A DNA stretch of 64,000 nt from the NCBI RefSeq assembly GCF_006381105.1, contig NZ_VDET01000002.1:1463578-1527577 (forward strand). Direction: 5' to 3'. Position numbers and translations under genes: made by a program. The notes under the pieces are model-generated. The model was given only the letters and a program-made list of their open reading frames with translations, had not been told where the DNA came from and did no database searches. Numbering within the stretch: position 1 is the stretch's first letter; every line of letters begins with the position of its first letter. This DNA comes from Flavicella sediminum. Lineage in GTDB: Bacteria > Bacteroidota > Bacteroidia > Flavobacteriales > Flavobacteriaceae. Positions 36,807 through 45,872 of this stretch are shown in pieces.

Positions 36807-38435
36807 ATGAAAAATTTCACTTTATTATGTGTAGTCTTGCTCAGTTTTGTCCAGTTAAACGCACAAAAAAATAAAAAGCCAAATATTGTTTTGGTTTATG
36901 CCGATGATATTAGCGCACGGGAATTTCCAGTGTACAATGCTACAGTTTGGAATGCAGATTCTAAGGGAGAAACATCTGATCCGAAATTAAGAGCAAAAAC
37001 CCCTGTTTTAAGTCGTTTGGCAACAGAAGGTTTGTTTGTAAAAACTGCTTGGGCAGCAACTATTTGTTCTCCTAGTAGAGCTATGATGATGACTGGTCGT
37101 TATGCCGATAAGCATAAATGGTGGCACAATGGCGACTTGGGTTATTCTTTAGGAGAAGATGGGAAAAAAAGACCTTGGCCTTTGTATGAAAGCTCAACTT
37201 TAATAGGACATATTGCTCAAAAAGGGGGCTATGCAACCATGTGGTCTGGAAAAACACAAATGAAAGGATCTGATTTGCAAAAATTTGGTTTTGATGAAGG
37301 GGCTTTTACGCCAGGTGAACAAGGAGCACCAGAAAACCCAATGACAGATTTTAAAATTATTCCTAAAAAAGTCAATGGTAAAAAAGTGTACATCAATGCC
37401 GATACAGGATTGGAAGTAGATACGTATCAGCAATATGGTTGGTACTGGCAGCCGCATGTCCGTTTGATGAATCATCCAAGTGCAAAGAATAAATTATCAT
37501 GGTGGCCAAATACTCCCAAATCTAAAAAAGAATTTGGATTGAATACGTTTGGTCCGGATGTAGAATTGGAATTTATTTTCGATTTTATGGAAAGAAAGCA
37601 CAAAGAAAAGAAACCTTTTTTTGTGTACCATACCACACATTTAGGACATGGTTCTGTTGATTTTTTTAACCAACACCCAGATAATAAATACCCGCAAACG
37701 CCAAAAATTAAATGGACGGGTAATGGCTATGAAAGAACACAACCCAATGTTACTGGAGATAAGGGCGTTTATGATACGCATGGTACTTTGTCGGAACCTG
37801 GAATTAGAAATCATATAAATTATTTAGACTACCAAGCTTGGTTGTATATTCAAAAATTTAAGGAAATGGGCATTGCCAACAATACCATATTTATTTTTTG
37901 TGCCGATAATGGAACGCATTATTATGGAAAAGGTAGTCCGGTGAGCCAAAAAGGAACACATGTACCCTTTATTGTGTATGCACCTGGAATGGACTTGACC
38001 AAAAAAGGAGAACAAGATATTTTGGTGAATATAGCCGATGTGTTGCCAACAATTGCGGAGATAGCAGGTGTTGAAATTACTGAAAAAGACAAAATTGATG
38101 GGGTGAGTTTATGGCCTTATTTAACAACAAATACAAAACTACATCGTGATTGGATTTATGCTTATAGAAAAGACCAACAATTAATACGTGGTTCTAAAGT
38201 GTTAAAAGATGGAAATGGAGTTTGGTATGATGTTTCTAAAAATCCTTCAGATCTAATTAGTTTCCCTGTGATTAATGATTGGTCTACAATGTCTGAAAGT
38301 CATTTAAAAGAAAGAGATAAATTAAAAGCAGTTTTGCCTATATATGACTTGCATGATACGGCGCATGATGCACCAGGGTTTGTAAGCAAAAAGAAGCCTT
38401 CAAAAGGCAAGAAAAAGAAGAATAAGAAAAAATAG
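36807..38435 (+). CDS. S1-family formylglycine sulfatase
   Basis: A 542-residue secreted sulfatase (signal peptide to about residue 20) starting 3 bases after the GH28 stop. It has YADDISAREF (metal Asp pair), ATICSPSRAMMMTGRY (formylglycine C87) and FCADNGTHYYGKG. An insertion of about 25 residues between the Asp pair and the PVLSRL helix (NATVWNADSKGETSDPKLR) is longer than in the other sulfatases here. The C-terminus is a highly basic Lys tail (KKKPSKGKKKKNKKK), possibly for contact with polyanionic glycans or the envelope. It is the third gene of a tight operon. Confidence 0.9.
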   Translation: MKNFTLLCVVLLSFVQLNAQKNKKPNIVLVYADDISAREFPVYNATVWNADSKGETSDPKLRAKTPVLSRLATEGLFVKTAWAATICSPSRAMMMTGRYADKHKWWHNGDLGYSLGEDGKKRPWPLYESSTLIGHIAQKGGYATMWSGKTQMKGSDLQKFGFDEGAFTPGEQGAPENPMTDFKIIPKKVNGKKVYINADTGLEVDTYQQYGWYWQPHVRLMNHPSAKNKLSWWPNTPKSKKEFGLNTFGPDVELEFIFDFMERKHKEKKPFFVYHTTHLGHGSVDFFNQHPDNKYPQTPKIKWTGNGYERTQPNVTGDKGVYDTHGTLSEPGIRNHINYLDYQAWLYIQKFKEMGIANNTIFIFCADNGTHYYGKGSPVSQKGTHVPFIVYAPGMDLTKKGEQDILVNIADVLPTIAEIAGVEITEKDKIDGVSLWPYLTTNTKLHRDWIYAYRKDQQLIRGSKVLKDGNGVWYDVSKNPSDLISFPVINDWSTMSESHLKERDKLKAVLPIYDLHDTAHDAPGFVSKKKPSKGKKKKNKKK

Positions 38436-38586
38436 ACCTGTCGCTTGGAGCGGAGCTGAAGGGTCTATCAAGAAAAAGTTAGAGAGAATTGTATAAATAT
38501 GGTTCTTAATAAAAAATTTAACACTGTTTGATGAGCTCTTTTCTATTGAGAGTTTTATAAAACTAAAATTGAATAAAAATCTAATT

Positions 38587-40128
38587 ATGAAAAAATTACT
38601 ACTAGTTGCCATAGCAATCTTTACAGCCTTGCCAACTTTTTCACAACGTAAAAAAAGTAAGAAACCAAATGTATTGGTTATTTATACCGATGATCATCGC
38701 TATACAGGAATTCATGCTTTAGGAGGGCAGCCTGTAAAAACACCAAACATTGACCAGCTGGCAAATACGGGAGCTGTTTTTACAGAAGCACATTTGATGG
38801 GTGCTTTTTCGGGTGCCACATGTATGCCTAGTAGAGCGATGTTGAATTCGGGTAAACAATTATTTCACCTTACAAACATTGGGCATGAGTTGCCTAAAAA
38901 AGACACGACTATTGGCGAAGCTTTTAAGCAAGGCGGTTACAACACCTATATGGTTGGAAAATGGCATCAAGATAGAGCCTCTTTAGCGCGTTCTTTTGAT
39001 GACGGTGCTTCGGTTATGGGAATTGGTGTTTATTTGACAGATCATTACAGAATGCCAATTTGGGATTGGGATAAAACAGGAGCATTTCCTAAAAAAGAGG
39101 CTTATTTGTTAACCTATGATGATCAAGGAAAAACAAAAAGAAGAGCCATTACTAAAAACGAAAAAAGAGGTCCGACAGGTACTGAGTTAACAGGACCACA
39201 TACGTCTGAAATTTTTGCAAAAAATGCAATGGAATATATTGAAGGTTACAAAAAAAGAGATCCTTTCTTTATGTATTTGGCTTTTCATGCCCCGCATGAT
39301 CCTAGGCAAGCTCCAAAAAAATATAAAGACATGTATCCTATAGATCAAATGGAATTAACACCTTCATACATGCCAGAGCATCCTTTTGATAATGGTGATA
39401 TGTATTTAAGAGATGAAGAACTAGCGGTTTGGCCAAGAACTCCTCAGGTTTCTAAAACAGAACTGGCAGGATATTATGCTATCATTACACATTTGGATGC
39501 GCAAATAGGAAAAGTAGTTCAGTCTTTAAAAGACAAAGGAATGTATGAAAACACCTTAATTGTATTGGTTGGGGATAGCGGATTGGCTGTTGGAAACCAT
39601 GGATTGATGGGAAAACAAAATGTGTATGAAGAAGATGGAATTCATGTTCCGTTAATCTTTTCAGGAGGCTTTGTCAAACAAAAAGGGACCAAATTTAATG
39701 CCCTGTCGTATATCCATGATATTTATCCAACGCTTTGCGATATGGCGGGAGTTTCGATTCCAAAATCTGTAGAAGGAAAAAGTTTAAAACCAGTAATGGA
39801 GGGAACTAAACAGCAAGTTCATGAATATGGGTATTATGCCTATAAGCAATTTCAAAGAGCTTTTAGAAAAGGAGATTACAAATTGATAGAATATGTAAAA
39901 GCACCGAATAAGGATTGGAAAAGAGGATATTCTATTAAGGGATCTAGAGTAACACAGTTGTTTAATATTAAAAAAGATCCGTGGGAGCTACAAAACTTAG
40001 CCTTTTTTCCTGAACACAAGGCCTTGTTAAAAGAAATGCAAGAAGCGTTTGTAAAAGCAGGAAAAGAGTTAGACGATTACAAGCAAGGAATTGGCGTAGA
40101 ATATGATTTTTGGGATTACTATAAGTAA
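38587..40128 (+). CDS. S1-family formylglycine sulfatase
   Basis: A 513-residue secreted sulfatase. The ATG at 38587 gives a clean signal peptide (MKKLLLVAIAIFTALPTFSQ); a TTG 18 bases earlier is not needed. YTDDHRYTGIHALGG supplies the metal Asp pair, and GATCMPSRAMLNSGK the formylglycine Cys (C79). A short insertion (LMGAFSG) precedes the signature, a trait of some S1 groups. VGDSGLAVGNHGLMGKQ is the second metal site. It lies 151 bases after the previous sulfatase, so it may use the same transcript or its own start. A symmetrical hairpin follows. Confidence 0.9.
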   Translation: MKKLLLVAIAIFTALPTFSQRKKSKKPNVLVIYTDDHRYTGIHALGGQPVKTPNIDQLANTGAVFTEAHLMGAFSGATCMPSRAMLNSGKQLFHLTNIGHELPKKDTTIGEAFKQGGYNTYMVGKWHQDRASLARSFDDGASVMGIGVYLTDHYRMPIWDWDKTGAFPKKEAYLLTYDDQGKTKRRAITKNEKRGPTGTELTGPHTSEIFAKNAMEYIEGYKKRDPFFMYLAFHAPHDPRQAPKKYKDMYPIDQMELTPSYMPEHPFDNGDMYLRDEELAVWPRTPQVSKTELAGYYAIITHLDAQIGKVVQSLKDKGMYENTLIVLVGDSGLAVGNHGLMGKQNVYEEDGIHVPLIFSGGFVKQKGTKFNALSYIHDIYPTLCDMAGVSIPKSVEGKSLKPVMEGTKQQVHEYGYYAYKQFQRAFRKGDYKLIEYVKAPNKDWKRGYSIKGSRVTQLFNIKKDPWELQNLAFFPEHKALLKEMQEAFVKAGKELDDYKQGIGVEYDFWDYYK

Positions 40129-40164
40129 TGCTAGTATCTTAATTTCAGTAAAAAAGGATGATTT

Positions 40165-40206
40165 TTTAGTTTTGAGTTTAATAATTGTATTAAACTCAAA
40201 ACTAAA
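40165..40206. terminator. Bidirectional hairpin between convergent genes
   Basis: Perfect 18-bp arms separated by a 6-base loop (AATTGT), between a plus-strand sulfatase and a minus-strand reductase. The T run on the plus side is weak, so termination strength is uncertain. Confidence 0.7.
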
Positions 40207-40230
40207 TTATAAATAAGTGAGGTTTATTTT

Positions 40231-41280
40231 TTAAACATCATCAAAATCAACAGCAATTGTATCTGTTACAGGGTGTGCCTGGCAAGCTAATACCAAACCT
40301 TCTTCTATTTCGCTATCTGTTAAAATAGAATTAGAAGTCATAACCGCTTTACCTACAGTTACTTTACACATACAACTACTACAAACACCACCTTGACAAG
40401 AATAGGGTGCGTCTAAATTATGACGAAGTGAAGCCGCTAGTATGGTATCTTTTTTATCCATTGAAAACGTTGTTTCTTCATCGTCAACTAAAACGGTGAT
40501 TTCAGAAAGCCCGTCATTGTTTGTTACTTTTTTAGTGTCGGCAGAAGAAACAAATAATTCAAAATGAATTGATTTTTTTAAGAATCCGTCTTCCGTTAAT
40601 GTCGTTGACACCGTCTTGATCATTTCTTCAGGACCACATAAAAACACTTCATCAAAAGAAAGATGATTGAATTTTTCTCGGACAATATAATTTGTCGTTG
40701 CCTTGTCAATTCTACCAAATCTAGTTCCTTCAACTTTTTCTTGACTTAAAACATATTTAATATTTAAGCGGGCAATAAATTTCTTAGCCAAAGCATCTAA
40801 TTCTTTCTTAAAGATAGTTTCCTTCGCTGTTTTGTTTCCGTAAATTAAAGTGAAAGTAGATTTAGGTTCGTTTTCTAAAACAGATTTAATCATAGAAAAG
40901 ATAGGAGTAATTCCACTACCAGCAGCAAAACCTAAATAGCTTTTTAAATTATTTTTATCTGTTTTTAGTTTAAAACTCCCTTCGGGAAGAGCAACTTCTA
41001 AAGTATCGTTTACACTTAAGTTGGTGTAAGCATAATTAGAGAAAATTCCTTTTTCAATTGCTTTTACGGCAATTCTCAGTTCTCCACTTTTTGTAGAAGA
41101 ACAAATAGAATAGGCTCTTCTAACTGTTTCGTTGTTAATTTTTGCTTTTACAGTAACATATTGTCCTGCAATAAAAGAATATGTCTTTTTTAAATCTTCT
41201 GGAATTTCAAAAAGAATAGAAACAGCATTAAATGTTTCTTTTACGATTTCCTTGATTTTTAAAGTATGAAATTGTGGCAT
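40231..41280 (-). CDS. Ferredoxin-NAD(P)H reductase with 2Fe-2S domain (PaaE-like)
   Basis: A 349-residue three-module reductase: an FAD-binding barrel with RAYS (55-58), an NAD(P)-binding fold with GSGITPIFSM (121-130) and FLCGPEEM (213-220), and a C-terminal plant-type ferredoxin domain with C295, C300, C303 and C333 for a 2Fe-2S cluster. It passes electrons from NAD(P)H to an oxygenase or ferredoxin. The layout is that of PaaE, the reductase of phenylacetyl-CoA epoxidase, but no paaABCD genes are nearby, so the partner is unknown. It diverges from a nitronate monooxygenase-like gene. Confidence 0.88.
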   Translation of the reverse strand: MPQFHTLKIKEIVKETFNAVSILFEIPEDLKKTYSFIAGQYVTVKAKINNETVRRAYSICSSTKSGELRIAVKAIEKGIFSNYAYTNLSVNDTLEVALPEGSFKLKTDKNNLKSYLGFAAGSGITPIFSMIKSVLENEPKSTFTLIYGNKTAKETIFKKELDALAKKFIARLNIKYVLSQEKVEGTRFGRIDKATTNYIVREKFNHLSFDEVFLCGPEEMIKTVSTTLTEDGFLKKSIHFELFVSSADTKKVTNNDGLSEITVLVDDEETTFSMDKKDTILAASLRHNLDAPYSCQGGVCSSCMCKVTVGKAVMTSNSILTDSEIEEGLVLACQAHPVTDTIAVDFDDV

Positions 41281-41431
41281 TTAGTATAAGTATATTATTT
41301 GTTACAAAAGTAAGAAACTTCTAAAAGCGACTTGTCAGAAATTTACTAAAAATAGATTAGGACATATATTAACATTTGCTAGGAGAGTTGAGTAGGAAAA
41401 AAACGTATATTTAAATCGATTTGAAAATTAT

Positions 41432-42388
41432 ATGAAAAACGAAAATAATGTACTACAAAAGCTATTAGGAATTGAGCATCCTATCATTTTAGCGCCCATG
41501 TTTTTGGTGTCTAATGTTAAGATGGTTTCCGCAGCCATGCAAAAAAATATTGCAGGTTGTATCCCAGCTATGAATTACCGTACCATACCTGAGTTAAAGG
41601 CGGCAATTACAGAACTTCAAAAAGCGAAAACGCCGCAAGGTGCTTTCGGTTTTAATATCATCGTTAATAAATCGAACTTAAAGCATTTGGAGCAACTAGA
41701 TGCTATTTGTGAAATGGGAGTTGATTTTATTATTACTTCCTTAGGAAATCCAGAGGAAATTATAAAAAAAGCACACACACATGGTATCAAAGTTTTTTGT
41801 GATGTGGTGAATATTGAACATGCAAAAAAAGTGGAAGCTTTGGGTTGTGATGCTTTGATAGCAGTAAATAGTCAGGCAGGTGGGCATAGAGGTTCTATGA
41901 ATCCCGAAGATTTAATTGTACAGCTTGTTGGAAACTGTGATATACCCGTAATTTCAGCGGGAGGTGTTGGGAATAAAGCAGAATTGGATAAAATGATGAG
42001 TTTTGGTGCCGTAGGCGTTTCTATTGGAAGTCCGTTTATAGCATCTATAGAAGCCGATATTTCCGATGAATACAAACAAGCCTGTGTAGATTATGGTGCA
42101 AAAGATGTAGTGGTCACGCAAAAAATATCAGGTACACCTTGTACCGTTATTAATACACCTTATGTGCAAAAAGTAGGGACCAAAGAAACTTGGATAGAAT
42201 TGATTTTAAATAAGTATGGTTTCTTTAAAAAATGGGTAAAAATATTGCGTTATTTAAAAGGGTCTTCTGATGTTGCCAATGCAGCTAAGAAAGTTACTTA
42301 TAAAACCGTTTGGGTGGCTGGTCCAAGTATAGAACACACCAAAAAAATAGATTCTGTAAAAGATATAATTGATCGATTCATTAAATAA
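41432..42388 (+). CDS. Nitronate monooxygenase-family FMN enzyme
   Basis: A 318-residue TIM-barrel flavoprotein of the NMO/2-nitropropane dioxygenase family. It has HPIILAPMFLVSNVKMVSA at the start, the glycine-histidine motif NSQAGGHRGS near 150, and FMN-phosphate-binding GGVG and GVSIGSPFIAS. NMOs oxidise toxic nitronates; the same fold includes FabK-type enoyl reductases and quinone reductases, so the exact reaction is uncertain. It is a single gene diverging from the PaaE-like reductase. Confidence 0.82.
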   Translation: MKNENNVLQKLLGIEHPIILAPMFLVSNVKMVSAAMQKNIAGCIPAMNYRTIPELKAAITELQKAKTPQGAFGFNIIVNKSNLKHLEQLDAICEMGVDFIITSLGNPEEIIKKAHTHGIKVFCDVVNIEHAKKVEALGCDALIAVNSQAGGHRGSMNPEDLIVQLVGNCDIPVISAGGVGNKAELDKMMSFGAVGVSIGSPFIASIEADISDEYKQACVDYGAKDVVVTQKISGTPCTVINTPYVQKVGTKETWIELILNKYGFFKKWVKILRYLKGSSDVANAAKKVTYKTVWVAGPSIEHTKKIDSVKDIIDRFIK

Positions 42389-42510
42389 GGTCAAAAAGGG
42401 ATTGCTTTTTTAAGTACTAAGTTTTATTTGGGTTCATAATATAATTTGTAATTTTACGTTTCCATTTATTCATTGTTTGAATAAGACAATTCATATGTAA
42501 ATAAAGAAAA

Positions 42511-44769
42511 TTGAAAACAAATTCTACTTATTTTCTGGCGATTCTTGTCGTTTTAATAGTCACTAGTTGTAGCACAAAAAAAAACCGATGGATCAATAGA
42601 GAGTTTCATTATATGACCACAAAATACAATGTGTTGTATAATGGTAATTTGGCTTTTGATAAAGGTTTGTCGGAAATTAATGAAAAGTATGTAGATAATT
42701 ATTGGGATGTTTTGTCTATTGAACCTATGGAAGTGGATGCGAGTTATCAACCCGAAACTTCTAAAAGAAGCTCAGGTCCTTCCTTGCCAAAATCAAATTC
42801 AAAAAAGAAAGAAAGCAAAGCAAAAAATCAAAGCGCCTTTGATGTAGCTGAAGAAAAAGCTGTAAAAGCCATTCAAAGACATTCGATGTTTATTGATGGT
42901 GCAGAAAGAAATAGGAAAATTGATGATGCTTATTTGTTACTAGGTAAATCTCGTTATTATTCACAAAGATTTGTTCCTTCCCTAGAAGCATTTACCTATA
43001 TCATTAAAAATTACCCAGAAGCCAGTTTAATTGATGAAACGATACTTTGGAGTGCCAAAGCCAATATACGCATGCAAAATGAAGAGGCAGCGATTGAGTC
43101 TTTGACAAAATTACTTGAAAAGCCAGAAGTGGAGGAAGCTATTTTGGAAGATGTGCATACAACTTTTGCGATGGCTTTTACACAGTTAGATAGCATTGAA
43201 ATGATTTTGTACCATCTAGAAAAAGCGGTAAGTTATAAAACTGATGCAAAAAAGAAAGCCCGGAATTTAATGGTATTGGGGCAGTTGTATCGAAAAGAAA
43301 ATAATAGGGCTTTGTCAGATGAAGCTTTTAACGAACTAATAGACTTAAAAAAAGTTCCTTACGATTATAAATTACATGCTAAAATTGAAAAAATAAAAAA
43401 TTTTCAAAAAGGAAATGATAGCAAGCCTGTGGTAAAGCGCTTGAATAAATTGATTAAAAATAGAGATAACAGACCCTATTTAGATGAATTGTATTATCAG
43501 TTGGCGGTTTTAAAGGCAATGGATAGTAATAGATTGGAGGCTATAGCGAATTATGAAAAATCGATCCATGTAAAAAATGCGAAAAAATTTCAACAAGGGC
43601 TTTCCTATGAAGCACTAGGAGATTTGTATTTCAATGAATCAGAATACGCAAACGCAGGAGCTTATTACGACAGTGTTGTTCAAGTGTCGGGAGATTTAAA
43701 CGACAAGCGGATTAGAGGTGTTAAAAAAAGAAGCAAGAGTTTGGTGAACGTTATTGCTTTTGAAGAATTGGTTCGAATTAACGATAGCATACTAAAAGTA
43801 ACAGCGATGGATCCGGATGCTAAAATTGCATTTTATGAGACTTTTATTGAAGAATTAAAAGTTATCGATGCTGAAAAATTAAAAGCAGAAGAACTGAAAA
43901 ATAAATTGGCAGCATATGCTAATACAGGAACAGCCTCTGTAGGGGGTATCGGAAAAACATCTGCAACAAAAGGCAAATGGTATTTTTACAATGTGCAGAC
44001 TTTAGGTTACGGTGCTCAAGAATTTAAACAAAAGTGGGGTTCAAGAAAATTAAACGACAATTGGCGATGGTCAGATGCATCTATTTTAAAGAAAGAAGAT
44101 GCGCAATTAGGTACAGGAAGTTCCGATAATGCAGATGTTAAAGAACAAGTTGTTTCTAAATATCAAGCTTCTTTTTATATAGATAAGCTACCACAAACAG
44201 AAAGAGAAATTGACAGCATTACCAGATTAAGAAATAATACCTATTACCAATTGGGCTTAATTTATAAGGAGCAATTGAAAGAGCCTTATTTAGCCATTTC
44301 TTCGTTTGAAAATTTATTGAGTTTTGAGCCAGAAAGAAAATTGGTGTTAGGGTCAAATTATCATTTGTATAAAATTTATTCAGAATTGAAAGATCCGAAA
44401 GCGGAACAGTACAAGAATGCCGTATTGACAGATTTCCCAGAATCTACTTTTGCACAGCTTATTTTAAATACAGGCAAGTCGGTTTTAGGTGATATGACCA
44501 GAGTACCTGCCGAAACTAAGTACAAGGAGTTGTATGGTTTGTATGAAGAAGGAGACTACGAAACCTTGCTTTCTGAGATTTCAAATTCTCTGCGTATATT
44601 TGAAGGAAGCAAGCTAATGCCGAAACTAGAATTGTTACAAGCATATACCATTTTAAAAACAAAAGGAAAGCTGGAGTTTAAAAAAGCGTTGGAATTTGTT
44701 TTGTTGAATTATGCCAATACCGAAGAAGGAGCAAAAGCCAAGGAATTATTAGAAAAATTAAAAAAATAA
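42511..44769 (+). CDS. sprE: SprE/PorW-family gliding motility and T9SS lipoprotein (TPR protein)
   Basis: A 752-residue lipoprotein: the signal peptide ends in TSCSTKKNRWINREFHYMTTKYNVLYNG, and this start just after the lipid Cys is the conserved opening of SprE (PorW in Porphyromonas). Tetratricopeptide-like helices fill the rest (about 140-420 and 540-750). SprE is needed for gliding and the type IX secretion system. The start is a TTG at 42511: an in-frame stop lies 7-9 bases upstream and the lipoprotein signal needs these first residues. Export of T9SS-tagged proteins such as the BNR_4 enzyme here depends on this system. Confidence 0.82.
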   Translation: MKTNSTYFLAILVVLIVTSCSTKKNRWINREFHYMTTKYNVLYNGNLAFDKGLSEINEKYVDNYWDVLSIEPMEVDASYQPETSKRSSGPSLPKSNSKKKESKAKNQSAFDVAEEKAVKAIQRHSMFIDGAERNRKIDDAYLLLGKSRYYSQRFVPSLEAFTYIIKNYPEASLIDETILWSAKANIRMQNEEAAIESLTKLLEKPEVEEAILEDVHTTFAMAFTQLDSIEMILYHLEKAVSYKTDAKKKARNLMVLGQLYRKENNRALSDEAFNELIDLKKVPYDYKLHAKIEKIKNFQKGNDSKPVVKRLNKLIKNRDNRPYLDELYYQLAVLKAMDSNRLEAIANYEKSIHVKNAKKFQQGLSYEALGDLYFNESEYANAGAYYDSVVQVSGDLNDKRIRGVKKRSKSLVNVIAFEELVRINDSILKVTAMDPDAKIAFYETFIEELKVIDAEKLKAEELKNKLAAYANTGTASVGGIGKTSATKGKWYFYNVQTLGYGAQEFKQKWGSRKLNDNWRWSDASILKKEDAQLGTGSSDNADVKEQVVSKYQASFYIDKLPQTEREIDSITRLRNNTYYQLGLIYKEQLKEPYLAISSFENLLSFEPERKLVLGSNYHLYKIYSELKDPKAEQYKNAVLTDFPESTFAQLILNTGKSVLGDMTRVPAETKYKELYGLYEEGDYETLLSEISNSLRIFEGSKLMPKLELLQAYTILKTKGKLEFKKALEFVLLNYANTEEGAKAKELLEKLKK

Positions 44770-44789
44770 ACACTTCTAAATTAATAAGG

Positions 44790-45173
44790 ATGAAAGATAA
44801 TGTCATTTATGAAAGAAATGTAATAGGTAAAAAAACTTCGATAACGGGAGATATTGTCTCGGAAGGAGATTTTAGAATTGATGGAGTTGTTGAAGGAAGT
44901 GTAAAGGCAAAAGGCAAAGTTATTGTTGGTAAGGAAGGAAGGGTGCAAGGAGAAATAGAGTGCTCTAATGCAGAAATTGAAGGCGAAGTAAATGGAAGTC
45001 TTTCTGTAAATAATATGTTGAGTTTAAAAGCAACGGCTGTAGTTAGTGGAGAGGTTGTAATAGGGAAACTTACCGTAGAGCCAGGTGCAGCTTTTAATGC
45101 CATTTGTAGTATGAAAGGAATGTTAAAAGAAATGAAAAATGGGTCTCAAACTTCCAGAGAAAAAACCGCTTAA
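44790..45173 (+). CDS. Bactofilin (polymer-forming cytoskeletal protein)
   Basis: A 127-residue DUF583 protein made of short beta-helix rungs: KKTSITGDIVSEGDFRIDGVVEGSVKAKGKVIVGKEG, with Gly/Val repeats (GEIECSNAEIEGEVNGSL). Bactofilins self-assemble into filaments tied to cell shape and the envelope. It starts 20 bases after the SprE-like gene and its 3' end overlaps the atpZ-like gene by 35 bases in another frame, so it is part of the leader of the ATP synthase operon, as in other Flavobacteriia. Confidence 0.93.
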   Translation: MKDNVIYERNVIGKKTSITGDIVSEGDFRIDGVVEGSVKAKGKVIVGKEGRVQGEIECSNAEIEGEVNGSLSVNNMLSLKATAVVSGEVVIGKLTVEPGAAFNAICSMKGMLKEMKNGSQTSREKTA

Positions 45174-45369
45174 TAAATTTATCCGACTTTCAGGAGTAGG
45201 TATACAAATGGGTGTGACTATTTATTTGGCTTCCTATGTTGGAAAAAAACTAGATGTATATTACGGCATGGAAAAAAAGGTGTTTACCCTAGGACTTATT
45301 TTGTTCGCATTTATAGCCTCCATCTATAGCATCCTTGCCCAGTTAAAAAAAATACAAGACGATAAGTAA
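45139..45369 (+). CDS. AtpZ/AtpI-family ATP synthase accessory membrane protein
   Basis: A 76-residue protein with two membrane helices (about 14-34 and 46-66) and the family pattern GVGIQMGVTIYLASYVGKKLD. AtpZ/AtpI proteins help assemble the c-ring or supply Mg2+. It overlaps the bactofilin gene by 35 bases and ends 3 bases before the next small membrane protein. Confidence 0.85.
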   Translation: MGLKLPEKKPLNKFIRLSGVGIQMGVTIYLASYVGKKLDVYYGMEKKVFTLGLILFAFIASIYSILAQLKKIQDDK

Positions 45370-45372
45370 AAC

Positions 45373-45768
45373 ATGCAGAAATATTTTAGTCAGTTGTTAG
45401 GACGCTTGATTGTTCTGTTGTCCGTTGTATTTGGGATTCATTTAGCACTATTGAATGCTTTTGACCTGCCATTGTTCGGGAATAAGATTGTATTGGCTTA
45501 TGGAGTGAATTTCTTACTGGCTTTTGTTATTTGTACAGTGCTGTTTTTCCTAAGGAAAAAATACAGCGATCAATTGGGCTTTTTGTTTATGATAGGGAGC
45601 TTTTTGAAATTCGGAAGTTTCTTTATTTTGTTTTCGGGTTCTTATAGAGAAGATGGTCAAATGGATCGAGTAGAATTTTTGGCTTTTTTTGTGCCCTATG
45701 TAGTGTCCTTATTTACAGAGACATTGTCGGTAATTCGACTTTTAAATCCGACAAAAAAAACAAAATAA
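45373..45768 (+). CDS. Four-helix membrane protein of the ATP synthase leader region
   Basis: A 131-residue protein with about four membrane helices (7-29, 37-59, 68-86, 100-120) and no catalytic motif. Its place between the atpZ-like gene and atpB is that of the AtpI-like small membrane protein found in Flavobacteriia (probably the DUF6168 group, from memory). It is likely an assembly factor; the function is inferred from position. Confidence 0.65.
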   Translation: MQKYFSQLLGRLIVLLSVVFGIHLALLNAFDLPLFGNKIVLAYGVNFLLAFVICTVLFFLRKKYSDQLGFLFMIGSFLKFGSFFILFSGSYREDGQMDRVEFLAFFVPYVVSLFTETLSVIRLLNPTKKTK

Positions 45769-45832
45769 AATTCTAAGAATTCACTTTAAAAAAATAATAT
45801 AAAAATTAGTTTTTCAGTTTGATTTAAAAATC

Positions 45833-45840
45833 TATCTTTG
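45833..45840 (+). promoter_or_regulatory. -7 promoter box upstream of atpB
   Basis: TATCTTTG fits TAnnTTTG and lies 32 bases before the atpB ATG. The -33 TTG at the right spacing is missing, so this is a partial match. Confidence 0.45.
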
Positions 45841-45872
45841 CACCGTTTTTAAGACACGTTTATTTATAGATT

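Noticed and set aside
40231-41280. Complete phenylacetate degradation locus
   Set aside because: Only a PaaE-like reductase is present; no paaABCD or paaK genes are nearby.
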